This document shows, in pieces, positions 27,847 through 36,083 of a DNA stretch of 64,000 nucleotides. Source of the DNA: Pararhizobium sp. IMCC3301 (GTDB taxonomy: Bacteria; Pseudomonadota; Alphaproteobacteria; Rhizobiales; GCA-2746425); the NCBI RefSeq assembly GCF_030758315.1, contig NZ_CP132336.1, forward strand, positions 2,509,001 through 2,573,000, written 5' to 3'. The position numbers and the translations under genes are program-made. The notes beneath the pieces were generated by a model. The model saw only the letters and a list, made by a program, of their open reading frames with translations, had not been told where the DNA came from and did no database searches. The stretch's first letter is position 1, and every line of letters starts with the position of its first letter.

Positions 27847-28047
27847 TCAGCCGAAGGCTGGTTCGCTGACGATGGAGTAGCGGATATTGCATTGGGAACG
27901 GTCCTGTTCGGACATGTTGCGCCACATCTGCTCTGCCTTCTTTCGGCATTCCATCGGTCCGACAACCTGTTGTGTTCCCTCGATTACCTGGTTGAACTCG
28001 GTTGAGGTAAATTCGCCGCCGACAATCCAAAAACGTCCGTTTTGCAT
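27847..28047 (-). CDS. DUF4170 domain protein
   Basis: A 66-residue protein. The N-terminus (NGRFWIVGGEFTSTEFNQV) followed by VGPMECRKKAEQMWR matches the small DUF4170 family of alphaproteobacteria, whose members have the pattern FWVVGGEYxDTxF and a later W. Function is unknown. It lies 54 bases downstream of isocitrate lyase on the same strand and may be read from the aceA transcript. The terminator hairpin at 27791-27825 follows its stop. Confidence 0.75.
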   Translation of the reverse strand: MQNGRFWIVGGEFTSTEFNQVIEGTQQVVGPMECRKKAEQMWRNMSEQDRSQCNIRYSIVSEPAFG

Positions 28048-28101
28048 GGTTCTGATCCTTTCAGGTCTGATTTTGCCAGTTAAATTTGACAGGTTTAATC
28101 T

Positions 28102-29388
28102 CTAGGCCGCTTTGGTGAACTGGGCGGTTTCGGTGGATTCGCCCATCGCTGTTGTCGATGACTGGCCACCGGCAATCGCCACACTCACCGCATCGAAATA
28201 ACCGGTGCCGACTTCGCGCTGATGCCGGGTGGCTGTGTAGCCATCAGCCTCGGAGGCAAATTCCGCCTGCTGAAGTTCGGAATAGGCCGCCATGCCGCGC
28301 TCCTTGTAGCCGCGCGCCAGTTCAAACATGCCGTGGTTGAGCTGATGGAAACCGGCCAGCGTGACAAACTGGAACTTGTAGCCCATGGCCCCCAGCTCGC
28401 GCTGATAAATGGCGATGGTTTCCTTATCCAGATTGGCTTCCCAGTTGAATGATGGCGAGCAATTATAGGCCATCATCTTGCCCGGGAATTGCTTTTGAAT
28501 CGCTTCCGCAAAACGCCGCGCATCATCCAGATTAGGCTTTGAGGTTTCCCACCACAACAGATCCGCATGTCTGGCAAATGCCAGGCCGCGCTTGATGCAG
28601 TGATCGACCCCGGTGCCCTCCTTCAGGCGGAAGAAGCCTTCCGGTGTGCGTTCTCCGGTGAGGAATTCATGGTCCCGCTCATCAATGTCCGAGGTGATCA
28701 GACGGGCCGACTCGGCGTCCGTCCGCGCCATCACCAGCGTCGACACGCCGCAGGTATCGGCCGCCAGCCGAGCTGCATCCAGATTACGGATATGCGCCTG
28801 TGTCGGGATCAGAACCTTGCCGCCGAGATGGCCGCATTTCTTTTCAGAGGCAAGCTGGTCTTCAAAATGGACACCCGCTGCACCAGCCTCGATATAGGCT
28901 TTCATGATTTCAAAACAGTTCAGCGGTCCGCCGAAGCCGGCCTCCGCATCGGCGACAATCGGCACGAACCAGTCACGGTTAACGCCGCCTTCACTGTGTT
29001 CAATCTGGTCAGCACGCTGCAGGGTGCGGTTGATCTTGCGCGCCAGTTCCGGCCCGGAATTGGCCGGGTAAAGGCTCTGGTCGGGATACATCGACCCGGC
29101 CACATTGGCATCGGCTGCAACCTGCCAGCCTGACAGGTAAATCGCTTTCAGCCCGGCGCGTGCCATCTGCATCGCCTGATTGCCGGACATGGCGCCAAGG
29201 GCGTTGACATAATCTTCCGTTTTCAGCAGGTCCCACAATTTGCGCGCGCCCCTGTCGGCCAGAGTATGCTCGATCTTCACCGATCCACGCAGCTTTGCCA
29301 CATCCTCAGCGCTGTAAGGCCGTTCGATATACTGAAAGCGGTCCTCAGCTGTGTCGGGGACCAGGGTGCTGAATGTATCGTGTGCCAT
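28102..29388 (-). CDS. aceA: Isocitrate lyase
   Basis: A 428-residue isocitrate lyase. The catalytic cysteine lies in [11 protein letters not shown] and the metal-binding region in FEDQ and DAEAGFGG. It splits isocitrate into succinate and glyoxylate, the first step of the glyoxylate shunt, needed for growth on acetate or fatty acids and thus complementary to the beta-oxidation operon at 10738-15983. Malate synthase is not in the window. It diverges from scfR across a 385-base AT-rich region with repeated TTGTRAA boxes, so regulation by that protein is likely. Confidence 0.96.
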   Translation of the reverse strand: MAHDTFSTLVPDTAEDRFQYIERPYSAEDVAKLRGSVKIEHTLADRGARKLWDLLKTEDYVNALGAMSGNQAMQMARAGLKAIYLSGWQVAADANVAGSMYPDQSLYPANSGPELARKINRTLQRADQIEHSEGGVNRDWFVPIVADAEAGFGGPLNCFEIMKAYIEAGAAGVHFEDQLASEKKCGHLGGKVLIPTQAHIRNLDAARLAADTCGVSTLVMARTDAESARLITSDIDERDHEFLTGERTPEGFFRLKEGTGVDHCIKRGLAFARHADLLWWETSKPNLDDARRFAEAIQKQFPGKMMAYNCSPSFNWEANLDKETIAIYQRELGAMGYKFQFVTLAGFHQLNHGMFELARGYKERGMAAYSELQQAEFASEADGYTATRHQREVGTGYFDAVSVAIAGGQSSTTAMGESTETAQFTKAA

Positions 29389-29773
29389 TATATGCGTTCC
29401 TTAAGTCGGTTTGCCGCCCCTTGAGGGCCGGCCTTCAGGTTTCTATTGCGCCGCGAGAGGGGCTGTCTTTGCAGTGCGGCAGAAACTGAAATCGGATCAT
29501 TGCGCTGTGTCAGATCAAAGTTTGCGTATCTTGACAAAAACTTTTCAAAATCGTTTCTACGTCAGATAAATTTCAGTTTCTTGCGTAATTGATTTCATTT
29601 TTGAAATTTAATTACAAGAAATATCGTATTTTCTCGGTACAGAATGATGTCGCATTGTAAAGAACGACTTGTAATTTTTGTAAATTTGTGAATTTTGTAA
29701 ATAAGTGTGTGTTGGTCCGGACTGTTGCGGCGCACAGTTTTCGCTGGAATACTCTTCATGATGGAGAAAATTA
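29389..29773. promoter_or_regulatory. aceA-scfR divergent control region
   Basis: A 385-base intergenic region that is clearly more AT-rich than its surroundings, particularly from 29520 to 29710, as expected for two divergent promoters. It contains no plausible gene. Beside the repeats listed separately there is an inverted repeat ATTTCA-TTTT-TGAAAT at 29592-29607. A purine-rich ribosome site (GGAG, at 29763-29766) precedes the scfR ATG. Confidence 0.6.
29655..29701. repeat. Five TTGTRAA-type boxes in the aceA-scfR intergenic region
   Basis: TTGTAAA starts at 29655, TTGTAAT at 29669, TTGTAAA at 29678, TTGTGAA at 29686 and TTGTAAA at 29695, with start-to-start distances of 14, 9, 8 and 9 bases. 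The relatives RamB and PrpR of actinobacteria recognise AT-rich TTTGCAAA-like sites near glyoxylate and propionate genes, so these boxes are good candidates for ScfR binding. That assignment is inference. Confidence 0.5.
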
Positions 29774-31249
29774 ATGAGTGAGGTCGTCGAGAAAAAACTG
29801 TTTATTGGTCCGCGCCTGCGGCGCATACGGCGTGAATTTGGCCTGACCCAGGCGAAAATGGCGGAAGAGCTCGACATTTCGCCAAGCTATCTCAATTTGA
29901 TTGAGCGCAGTCAGCGTCCGGCCACAGCGCAATTCCTCATCAAGCTGGCAGGGGCCTATGATGTCGATATCCGCGCTCTGGCTTCCGATACCGAGCATCA
30001 GGCACTTGGAGAATTGCGTGAAATTTTTGCCGATCCGGTGTTTGCCGGTGGCAGTGGCCCGGTGCCGCCGCAGGAATTGCGTGATCTGACCGAGCACAGC
30101 CCGAGCGTCGCCGATGCGGTGTTGCGGCTGTACCAGGCCTATAAGGGCGCAAAGCTGTCCGGCGACCGTCTCGCCGGAGCTGTCGGCGTTGGCGAGGATG
30201 GTCATGCCCACGCCGCAACGCGCCTCGGCTCTGCCGGTATCCGCAATCCCATGGATGACATTCGCGACATGATCCGCGATGCCAACAATCATTACCCGGA
30301 ACTGGACCAGATGGCGGAAGATCTCTATGGCGGATTTCGCCAGCAGGATGACGAGATCTATGCGCCGATGCGCCGGCATCTGCGCGAGCTTCGCAGCATC
30401 GATGTCCGGGTCATGCCGGAAGACGTGATGCGTGGTGAATTGCGCCGTTTTGACCGCCACCGCAAACGCCTGATGCTGTCCGAATTGATGGAACCTGCGG
30501 GACGCGCCTTTCAGGTGGCCTATCAACTCGCCTTTACCGAGGCCGGCAAAACCATTGATGATCTGGTCCAGCGCGCCGATTTGAAGGACCCGGTGACAAA
30601 ACGGCTGGCGCGGGTCGCCTTTGCAAATTATTTCGCCGGCGCATTGATGATGCCCTATACGCGCTTTCTCGATGCTGCCGAAACCCTCGGCTATGATATC
30701 GATATTCTGTGCCAGCGCTTTGGTGCCAGCTATGAGCAGGTTGCCCATCGGCTCACCACCCTGCAGCGCCAGACCGCACGCGGCATTCCGTTCTTCTTTA
30801 TCCGACTCGACAATGCCGGCAACATTTCAAAGCGCTTTTCGTCGGGGAAATTTCATTTTTCCAAATTTGGCGGCACCTGTCCGCTGTGGAATGTGCATTC
30901 CACCTTTAACACGCCTGGCAAAATTCTGACCCAGATCGTGGAAATGCCGGACGGGGTGCAGTATTTCAGCCTGGCGCGGACCGTACGCCGGGCGATCACG
31001 CCGTTTTCTGAACCCGAGCCGCAACTCGCAATCGGTCTTGGCTGTGAGCTGCGTTATGCCCACCGGCTTGTCTATGCCAAGGGGGCAAATCTGGATACGC
31101 CCAATGCCACGCCGATTGGCATAAACTGCCAATTATGTGATCGCGCCGATTGCCGCCAGCGCGCCGCTCCGCCCCTGACAAAAGTGCTGGATGTGGACGA
31201 GCACCGCCGCGGCATTTCGCCGTTCGGCTTTGTTGACGAGACCGACTGA
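29774..31249 (+). CDS. scfR: Short-chain fatty acyl transcriptional regulator ScfR (XRE / RamB-PrpR type)
   Basis: A 491-residue regulator. An XRE helix-turn-helix occupies residues ~10-66 (GPRLRRIRREFGLTQAKMAE, then SPSYLNLIERSQRPAT). An ImmA/IrrE-like middle region and a C-terminal DUF2083-type domain follow, with the cysteine cluster CQLCDRADC close to the end. This is the architecture of RamB/PrpR/ScfR proteins, which sense acyl-CoA and control acetate, propionate or glyoxylate-shunt genes. It diverges from isocitrate lyase, which supports that role. The ATG at 29774 is preceded by GGAG. Confidence 0.92.
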   Translation: MSEVVEKKLFIGPRLRRIRREFGLTQAKMAEELDISPSYLNLIERSQRPATAQFLIKLAGAYDVDIRALASDTEHQALGELREIFADPVFAGGSGPVPPQELRDLTEHSPSVADAVLRLYQAYKGAKLSGDRLAGAVGVGEDGHAHAATRLGSAGIRNPMDDIRDMIRDANNHYPELDQMAEDLYGGFRQQDDEIYAPMRRHLRELRSIDVRVMPEDVMRGELRRFDRHRKRLMLSELMEPAGRAFQVAYQLAFTEAGKTIDDLVQRADLKDPVTKRLARVAFANYFAGALMMPYTRFLDAAETLGYDIDILCQRFGASYEQVAHRLTTLQRQTARGIPFFFIRLDNAGNISKRFSSGKFHFSKFGGTCPLWNVHSTFNTPGKILTQIVEMPDGVQYFSLARTVRRAITPFSEPEPQLAIGLGCELRYAHRLVYAKGANLDTPNATPIGINCQLCDRADCRQRAAPPLTKVLDVDEHRRGISPFGFVDETD

Positions 31250-31324
31250 ACCAATCCGGATTTGGTCAGACGTCTGAAGCAGCGCCGTTAACAGGGCACT
31301 GCTCCGGATAATGTTGCGGAATTT

Positions 31325-31567
31325 TCAGCCGTCAGTAAGTATCTGGTATTCGGCTTCGTCAAGCACGCCGTCTGCATTCACGTCGGCTGCGAAAAGATCT
31401 TCGTCAGCCAAATTGGGCAGAAGCGTCTGCACTTCCTCCATTGACAGCACGCCGTCTCCATTGATGTCGATTGTAGTAAATTCAACAGGCTGTGCCAGGG
31501 CGGCAGCGGACACTCCGGCAAATAAAGTGGCAAGAAGGATGGATTTCGCTCGTGTCGCATGAGCCAT
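31325..31567 (-). CDS. Small secreted EF-hand protein
   Basis: An 80-residue protein from the ATG at 31567, which has a GGAG ribosome site eight bases upstream. The signal peptide covers roughly the first 26 residues (LLATLFAGVSAAALAQ). The mature part holds two EF-hand loops, DINGDGVLSMEE and DVNADGVLDEAE, each with calcium-coordinating residues in the right places. It should be a small calcium-binding periplasmic or exported protein. The frame is open back to 31753, but that extension overlaps the start of the aminotransferase gene and has no coding character. Confidence 0.82.
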   Translation of the reverse strand: MAHATRAKSILLATLFAGVSAAALAQPVEFTTIDINGDGVLSMEEVQTLLPNLADEDLFAADVNADGVLDEAEYQILTDG

Positions 31568-31743
31568 GATCAGTCTCCAGTGTTGCAATGTTCGGTTTGA
31601 ACAAGCGCAGACTGCCAGCCGGCTGTGGCCGCAATTTTGTCGTGGCGTGGCCGCGTGAAGGTTATTTTGTGGGCGAACTGTGGGTGACAGGGCGCAAGCT
31701 TGTGTGACATAGAACGGCAATCGCCAGCAGACAGGACCAAGCA

Positions 31744-32922
31744 ATGATGTCATTCGATTTTGACCGGGTTATCGAACAGCGCAACACCCATTCGCAAAAA
31801 TGGGACAGCGTGCAAAGCAGACTGGGACTGAGCGGTCCGGACATTTTGCCGATGTGGGTCGCAGACATGGATTTTCAGGCTCCGGCAGCGGTCTCTGAAA
31901 CCCTGCACAGGATGGCGAATCATGGCGTGTTTGGCTATTTTGGCGAAGATGGAGAGTTCAAGCGCGCATTCTGTGACTGGATGCGCAACCGCCATCAATT
32001 CGAGATTGATCCGGACTGGATAGTGAACATCCATGGCGTTGTTGCCGGGCTGGGGTTTGCCCTGCAGAGCTTCAGTGAACCTGGTGACGGTGTCGTCGTA
32101 TTCTCGCCGGTCTATCACGCTTTTGGCAGCACCATCCGGGCGGCGGGCCGGAACCTGATCGAAAGCCCGCTGAAAATCGTTCAGGGCCGCTATGAGATGG
32201 ATCTGGAGCTTCTGGACAGCCAGATCGATGAGCGCACAAAGATTATGGTGCTGTGCTCGCCGCACAATCCCGGCGGCCGCGTCTGGTCGCGCCAGGAACT
32301 GATTGATATTTGCAAATTTTGCGAGTCCCGCGATCTGCTGCTGATCTCAGATGAGATCCATCAGGATCTGGTGTTTGAAGGCCATAAGCATTGCGTCACG
32401 GCAAATGCCTATCCGGCCATCGCCGACCGGCTCATTACCCTGACGGCGGCGACAAAAACCTTCAATGTCGCTGCTTCTCTGACCGGCCATGCCATTATCT
32501 CCGATGCCAGGCTGCGCGATACTTTCAGCAACGCTCTGCGTGGCGCCGGATCAGCTTCGCCAAATCGTGTCGGGATTGAAATGGTCACCGCCGCTTATGC
32601 CCATGGCGCTGACTGGCTCGATGCCCTCTTGCCCTATATTCAGGCCAATCGGGACCGATTTGAAGAAGCCGTGACGCGGAGCATTCCCGGCATCCGCTCC
32701 ATGAGACTGGAGGCCACTTATCTTGCCTGGCTCGATTTTTCAGAAACCGGCTATTCGATAGAGGAAGCCACAGATCGCGTTCAGGAAATTGCTCGAATCG
32801 CCGTCAATAAGGGCCTCTCCTTCGGCAAGGGCGGGGAGAACTGGCTTCGCTTTAATATCGCCTGCCCGCGTGCAACCCTGGAAGAGGCGATCAGCCGGCT
32901 GCAAACAGCCTTCGCTAAGTAG
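31744..32922 (+). CDS. MalY/PatB family aminotransferase / cystathionine beta-lyase
   Basis: A 392-residue fold-type I PLP enzyme. The MalY/PatB N-terminus is evident (LPMWVADMDFQAPAAV), the PLP-binding region has SPHNPGG and ISDEIHQDLVF, and the Schiff-base lysine is in TAATKTFNVA. Family members cleave cystathionine or cysteine to pyruvate, ammonia and a thiol. A start at the second codon (ATG, 31747) is equally possible. It ends five bases from the convergent rirA gene. Confidence 0.92.
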   Translation: MMSFDFDRVIEQRNTHSQKWDSVQSRLGLSGPDILPMWVADMDFQAPAAVSETLHRMANHGVFGYFGEDGEFKRAFCDWMRNRHQFEIDPDWIVNIHGVVAGLGFALQSFSEPGDGVVVFSPVYHAFGSTIRAAGRNLIESPLKIVQGRYEMDLELLDSQIDERTKIMVLCSPHNPGGRVWSRQELIDICKFCESRDLLLISDEIHQDLVFEGHKHCVTANAYPAIADRLITLTAATKTFNVAASLTGHAIISDARLRDTFSNALRGAGSASPNRVGIEMVTAAYAHGADWLDALLPYIQANRDRFEEAVTRSIPGIRSMRLEATYLAWLDFSETGYSIEEATDRVQEIARIAVNKGLSFGKGGENWLRFNIACPRATLEEAISRLQTAFAK

Positions 32923-32927
32923 CGCAT

Positions 32928-33383
32928 CTAAGCGACAGGACGAATGCCCGGCTCCAGGCCCAGTAGAGAGCCGAGCATCGGGTTGGGCACCACCAGATCG
33001 TCAATCGTGTGTCGGCCAAGCACGGCGAAGAACGCATCGAGTGCTTCATGCAGCGCACCGTTCAGGGCACAACTGCCGAGCAGCGGGCAATCGGTCCCGT
33101 CATCCTCAAAACATTCGGCCATGGCGAAATTTTCTTCTGTGGTTTTCACCACATCCAGCAGGGAAATGCTGCCGGCCGGTTTGGCAAGGCGGATACCGCC
33201 ATTGCGGCCGCGAACCGTCTCCATGAAACCGGCTTCGACAAGGGGCTGCAATATCTTGAACAAAAAAAGATCGGACACACCATAGGCCGTGGCGATGGCG
33301 CCGACGCGGCTCAATTGCCCATCATTGGCGGCACAATACATCAACATGCGAATGGCATAATTGGTCTGTCGCGTCAGGCGCAT
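32928..33383 (-). CDS. rirA: Iron-responsive Rrf2-family regulator RirA
   Basis: A 151-residue Rrf2 protein with the RirA N-terminus (MRLTRQTNYAIRMLMYCAAN), helix-turn-helix with VSDLFLFKILQPL, and three cysteines C91, C99 and C105 in CFEDDGTDCPLLGSC that hold the iron-sulfur cluster. RirA represses iron-uptake genes when iron is sufficient in Rhizobiales and relatives. It diverges from a ferric-iron binding protein gene across a region with two TGA-N9-TCA iron boxes, one of them about 45 bases before its own start, so autoregulation is likely. Confidence 0.94.
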   Translation of the reverse strand: MRLTRQTNYAIRMLMYCAANDGQLSRVGAIATAYGVSDLFLFKILQPLVEAGFMETVRGRNGGIRLAKPAGSISLLDVVKTTEENFAMAECFEDDGTDCPLLGSCALNGALHEALDAFFAVLGRHTIDDLVVPNPMLGSLLGLEPGIRPVA

Positions 33384-33425
33384 AATTCACTCCGGGACAA
33401 TAGTTTGGAATCATTCTAAGAAACA

Positions 33426-33440
33426 TGAGTAAAAAATTCA
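33426..33440. promoter_or_regulatory. Iron-responsive operator (TGA-N9-TCA) near rirA
   Basis: TGA at 33426-33428 and TCA at 33438-33440 with nine bases between them match the iron-responsive operator described for RirA in rhizobia. The extended form ATGA-N9-TCAAGTTT is shared with the second box. It lies 43-57 bases upstream of the rirA start codon. Confidence 0.65.
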
Positions 33441-33490
33441 AGTTTTTTTATTGCAGATGATTGACGACCGGCTTTTCGTTGAATAATACA

Positions 33491-33505
33491 TGACTGGCAA
33501 ATTCA
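33491..33505. promoter_or_regulatory. Iron-responsive operator (TGA-N9-TCA) before the Fe3+ binding-protein gene
   Basis: TGA at 33491-33493 and TCA at 33503-33505 with nine bases between them. The flanks (A before, AAGTTTA after) match the box at 33426, so both are probably bound by the same regulator. It lies about 80 bases before the ATG at 33585. Confidence 0.65.
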
Positions 33506-33584
33506 AGTTTAGGGTTGGCACTCCGGATCCGGCAGGGTTCGACCGGTCGGCAACCCGCCTCAAAAACCAACAGTGAGAAGACAA

Positions 33585-34625
33585 ATGAGTTACAAATCAT
33601 CCTGCCTGACGGCAGCTTTCGGAGCAACGCTGCTGACAATCGGTGTGTTGGCCGGAACCGGCGCCAGCCTCGCACAAGGCGAGGTCAATCTTTATTCATC
33701 ACGTCATTATGATACCGATGAACGGCTGTATTCCGATTTTGAAGAACAGACCGGCATCACCATAAACCGGATTGAAGGCAATGCCGACGAGCTGATTGCA
33801 CGGATGGAGGCCGAAGGCGCCAACAGTCCCGCCGACGTGCTGCTGACGGTGGATATTTCGCGCATGGTGCGGGCTGAAGAAAAGCAGTTGCTCGCTCCGG
33901 TCAAAAGTGTGGTTCTTGAAACCAGGCTCCCCGCGCATCTGCGTCATCCCGACGGTTTGTGGTTCGGATTTTCACAACGCTCGCGCATTATATTTTATGA
34001 CAAGGCGCGAATTGAAACCCCGCCTTTGACCTATGCGGATCTGGCAAAGCCGGACTATAAGGGCCTGATTTGCGCCCGCTCCAGCACCAATACCTATCAG
34101 ATCGCATTGCTGTCTTCCATCATTGCCCATGAGGGCGAAGAAGCTGCGACTAACTGGGCAAAAGCGGTGCGCGGCAACATGGCGCGTGCGCCCCAGGGCG
34201 GTGACACCGACCAGTTGCGCGGCATTGTTTCCGGCGAATGCGGCATAGCCATTGCCAACACCTATTATTTTGCCCGGGCGCTCCGCAGCGATGTGACAGA
34301 TCTGTCAGCTTCCATCGACCGTATCGGCTGGGTGTTTCCGGACCAGTCCGGCAACGGCGCACATATGAATATTTCCGTCGGTGCTGTCGCTGCCAATGCG
34401 CCGAACCGCGACAATGCCATCAAGTTTCTGGAATATCTGACCAGCGACAGCGCGCAGAAATATTTCTCCGACGGCAATGATGAATATCCCGCTGTCTCCG
34501 GCGTTGCCCTCAGTGCCTCCGTTGCCAAGCTTGGTCTGTTCCGCCAGGACGCGATCAATCTGTCGACGGTGGCCAACAATTCCACCAAAGCAACCGAAAT
34601 CTTCAATGCCGTCGGTTGGGAATAA
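33585..34625 (+). CDS. Fe(3+) ABC transporter substrate-binding protein (FutA/FbpA type)
   Basis: A 346-residue periplasmic binding protein with a signal peptide of about 30 residues ending in GASLAQ. The mature start EVNLYSSRHYDTDERLY and the late NTYYFARAL are the iron-coordinating histidine/tyrosine regions of the FutA/FbpA family. It binds ferric iron in the periplasm. The frame opens at a GTG at 33573, but the ATG at 33585 is a better start. A matching permease is encoded at 37726-39396 on the opposite strand; no ATPase is in the window. Control by the iron boxes upstream is likely. Confidence 0.93.
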   Translation: MSYKSSCLTAAFGATLLTIGVLAGTGASLAQGEVNLYSSRHYDTDERLYSDFEEQTGITINRIEGNADELIARMEAEGANSPADVLLTVDISRMVRAEEKQLLAPVKSVVLETRLPAHLRHPDGLWFGFSQRSRIIFYDKARIETPPLTYADLAKPDYKGLICARSSTNTYQIALLSSIIAHEGEEAATNWAKAVRGNMARAPQGGDTDQLRGIVSGECGIAIANTYYFARALRSDVTDLSASIDRIGWVFPDQSGNGAHMNISVGAVAANAPNRDNAIKFLEYLTSDSAQKYFSDGNDEYPAVSGVALSASVAKLGLFRQDAINLSTVANNSTKATEIFNAVGWE

Positions 34626-34643
34626 AGCGGCCTCGATTCTTGC

Positions 34644-34677
34644 GTGATGCCATGCTCCAGGCGGAGCATGGCATCAC
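34644..34677. terminator. 15-bp perfect hairpin after the Fe3+ binding-protein gene
   Basis: GTGATGCCATGCTCC and GGAGCATGGCATCAC form an uninterrupted 15-pair stem with an AGGC loop, starting 19 bases after the stop codon. It is not followed by a T tract on the plus strand, so it may stabilise the 3' end of the mRNA instead of acting as a classical terminator. Confidence 0.55.
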
Positions 34678-34704
34678 GGAGTAGCCTGCAAAAATCTCAA
34701 AAAA

Positions 34705-34735
34705 ATGCCATCCGCAATTTTGTTGCGGATGGCAT
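34705..34735 (-). terminator. Intrinsic terminator of the minus-strand dehydrogenase gene
   Basis: ATGCCATCCGCAA and TTGCGGATGGCAT pair over 13 bases around a five-base loop. Read on the minus strand, the stem is followed by a run of seven or more T, the classic rho-independent layout, just after the stop of the dehydrogenase at 34741. Confidence 0.85.
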
Positions 34736-34740
34736 TGATG

Positions 34741-35751
34741 TCAGAAGGATTCAACGACAATCTTGCCCTTTGCCTGGCCGGTTTCAATCAGCGCGTGGGC
34801 GGCCCGGATGTTTTCGGCGTTGATCGGCTTCAGCACCTTGTCGAGTGTGGTGCGGATTCGTCCTGCGTCGATTTCCTGCGCCACATAGTTCAGCAATTTG
34901 TGCTGCTCGATCATATCCGGCGTTGTGAACATGGCGCGGGCGAACATGAACTCCCAGTGCAGGCTGGCTGCCTTGGTCTTCATGCCGGCCATCGGCATTG
35001 GTAGATCGGTGTTATCAATCGAGACAATCCCGCCTTGTGGACGGATCAGCTCAACGGCAGTTTCCCAGTGGCGCATATCATTGAAGATCGCAATATGGTC
35101 GACATGCTGGAACCCCAGCGCGCGCACCTGCTCAACCATCGGCTCGCGGTGATTGACGACATGATCTGCGCCAAGCTCCCTGACCCAGCTCGATGTCTCG
35201 GGACGCGACGCGGTGGCGATAACCACAAGCCCGGCCGCCTTGGCAAGCTGAATGCCGATCGAACCGACACCTCCGCCCGCCCCGATGATGAGAACCGACT
35301 GGCCCTTGTCGGCCCCGTCGCGATCGATACCCAGACGGTCAAAGAAAGCCTCATAGGCAGTGATCGTTGTCAGGGGCAGCGCTGCAGCTTCGGCAAAACC
35401 CAGTCTGTTCGGTTTCGTTCCGACAATACGTTCGTCAACCAGTTGAAATTCGGCGTTGGAACCGGAGCGGGTCACATCGCCCGCATAATACACCTCATCG
35501 CCGGGTTTGAAGAGTGTGACATCCGGACCGACGGCTTCAACCACGCCGCTGGCATCCCAGCCAAGAACGCGCGGCGTGGCTTCGACATCGTCTTTGGGCG
35601 CGCGGATTTTGGTATCGACCGGATTGACCGACACAGCCTTCACAGCCACCAGCAGATCGCGGCCTGCAGCTTCGGGTCGGGGCAGTTCCACGTCGAGAAA
35701 TGCTTCGGGATTGTCGACGGGAAGATAATGCGTAAGAGCGACAGCTTTCAT
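34741..35751 (-). CDS. Zinc-type alcohol dehydrogenase-like / quinone oxidoreductase family protein (MDR)
   Basis: A 336-residue medium-chain dehydrogenase/reductase. The GroES-like N-domain carries VSVNPVDTKIR and GWDASGVVEAVG; the nucleotide-binding domain carries VLIIGAGGGVGSIGIQLAKA. These match the TIGR02817 zinc-binding alcohol dehydrogenase-like group, close to NADPH:quinone reductases, whose members often lack the catalytic zinc ligands. The substrate is unknown. It sits between the two iron transport genes without obvious functional connection, and ends at a strong terminator. Confidence 0.9.
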   Translation of the reverse strand: MKAVALTHYLPVDNPEAFLDVELPRPEAAGRDLLVAVKAVSVNPVDTKIRAPKDDVEATPRVLGWDASGVVEAVGPDVTLFKPGDEVYYAGDVTRSGSNAEFQLVDERIVGTKPNRLGFAEAAALPLTTITAYEAFFDRLGIDRDGADKGQSVLIIGAGGGVGSIGIQLAKAAGLVVIATASRPETSSWVRELGADHVVNHREPMVEQVRALGFQHVDHIAIFNDMRHWETAVELIRPQGGIVSIDNTDLPMPMAGMKTKAASLHWEFMFARAMFTTPDMIEQHKLLNYVAQEIDAGRIRTTLDKVLKPINAENIRAAHALIETGQAKGKIVVESF

Positions 35752-36083
35752 AGTGTAAACCTTATAGCTTGCTGAGTTGGAACGTCTCAGTTTGATCGGA
35801 CAGGACTGGGGCCGTGGATGTGGAAAGCGTGAGTTGTAATAGTGGCCTTAGGGCGCATGGTTTTGCTTCGCCTGCTTTGTAGCAACTGGCGCGCTTGTCT
35901 GCGACCTTAAATGCGTGGCACACCCGGATCGGGTTTGATCTGACCCCAAACTTGGCGGATGTCCTGACATAGCGCAAAGCGGCCTCAGACCTGCGTCACA
36001 GTGACAAGACGTTAATTTGCCAGGGAGAGTCGGCTGTTATATGGCCAATATTCCATTGCCATCCTCGTAAGGGACTTCATCCT
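35752..36083. other. Intergenic region with no recognisable gene
   Basis: A 332-base stretch between two divergent genes. I see no open frame with coding character, no tRNA and no strong terminator. A small GC palindrome, CCCGGATCGGG, lies at 35922-35932. The region before 36084 should hold the promoter of the DsbA-like gene; AAGGGA at 36069-36074 is its likely ribosome site. Confidence 0.5.

Noticed and set aside
29771-30748. 325-codon minus-strand frame opposite scfR
   Set aside because: It lies wholly inside the scfR gene region and shows no family motif.
31250-31324. ACCAATCCGGATTTGGT after scfR as a terminator
   Set aside because: The inverted repeat is imperfect and is not followed by a T run.
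35752-36083. Possible insertion-sequence remnant or small gene in the intergenic region
   Set aside because: I could not find terminal inverted repeats, a target duplication or transposase motifs; only a short GC palindrome is present.
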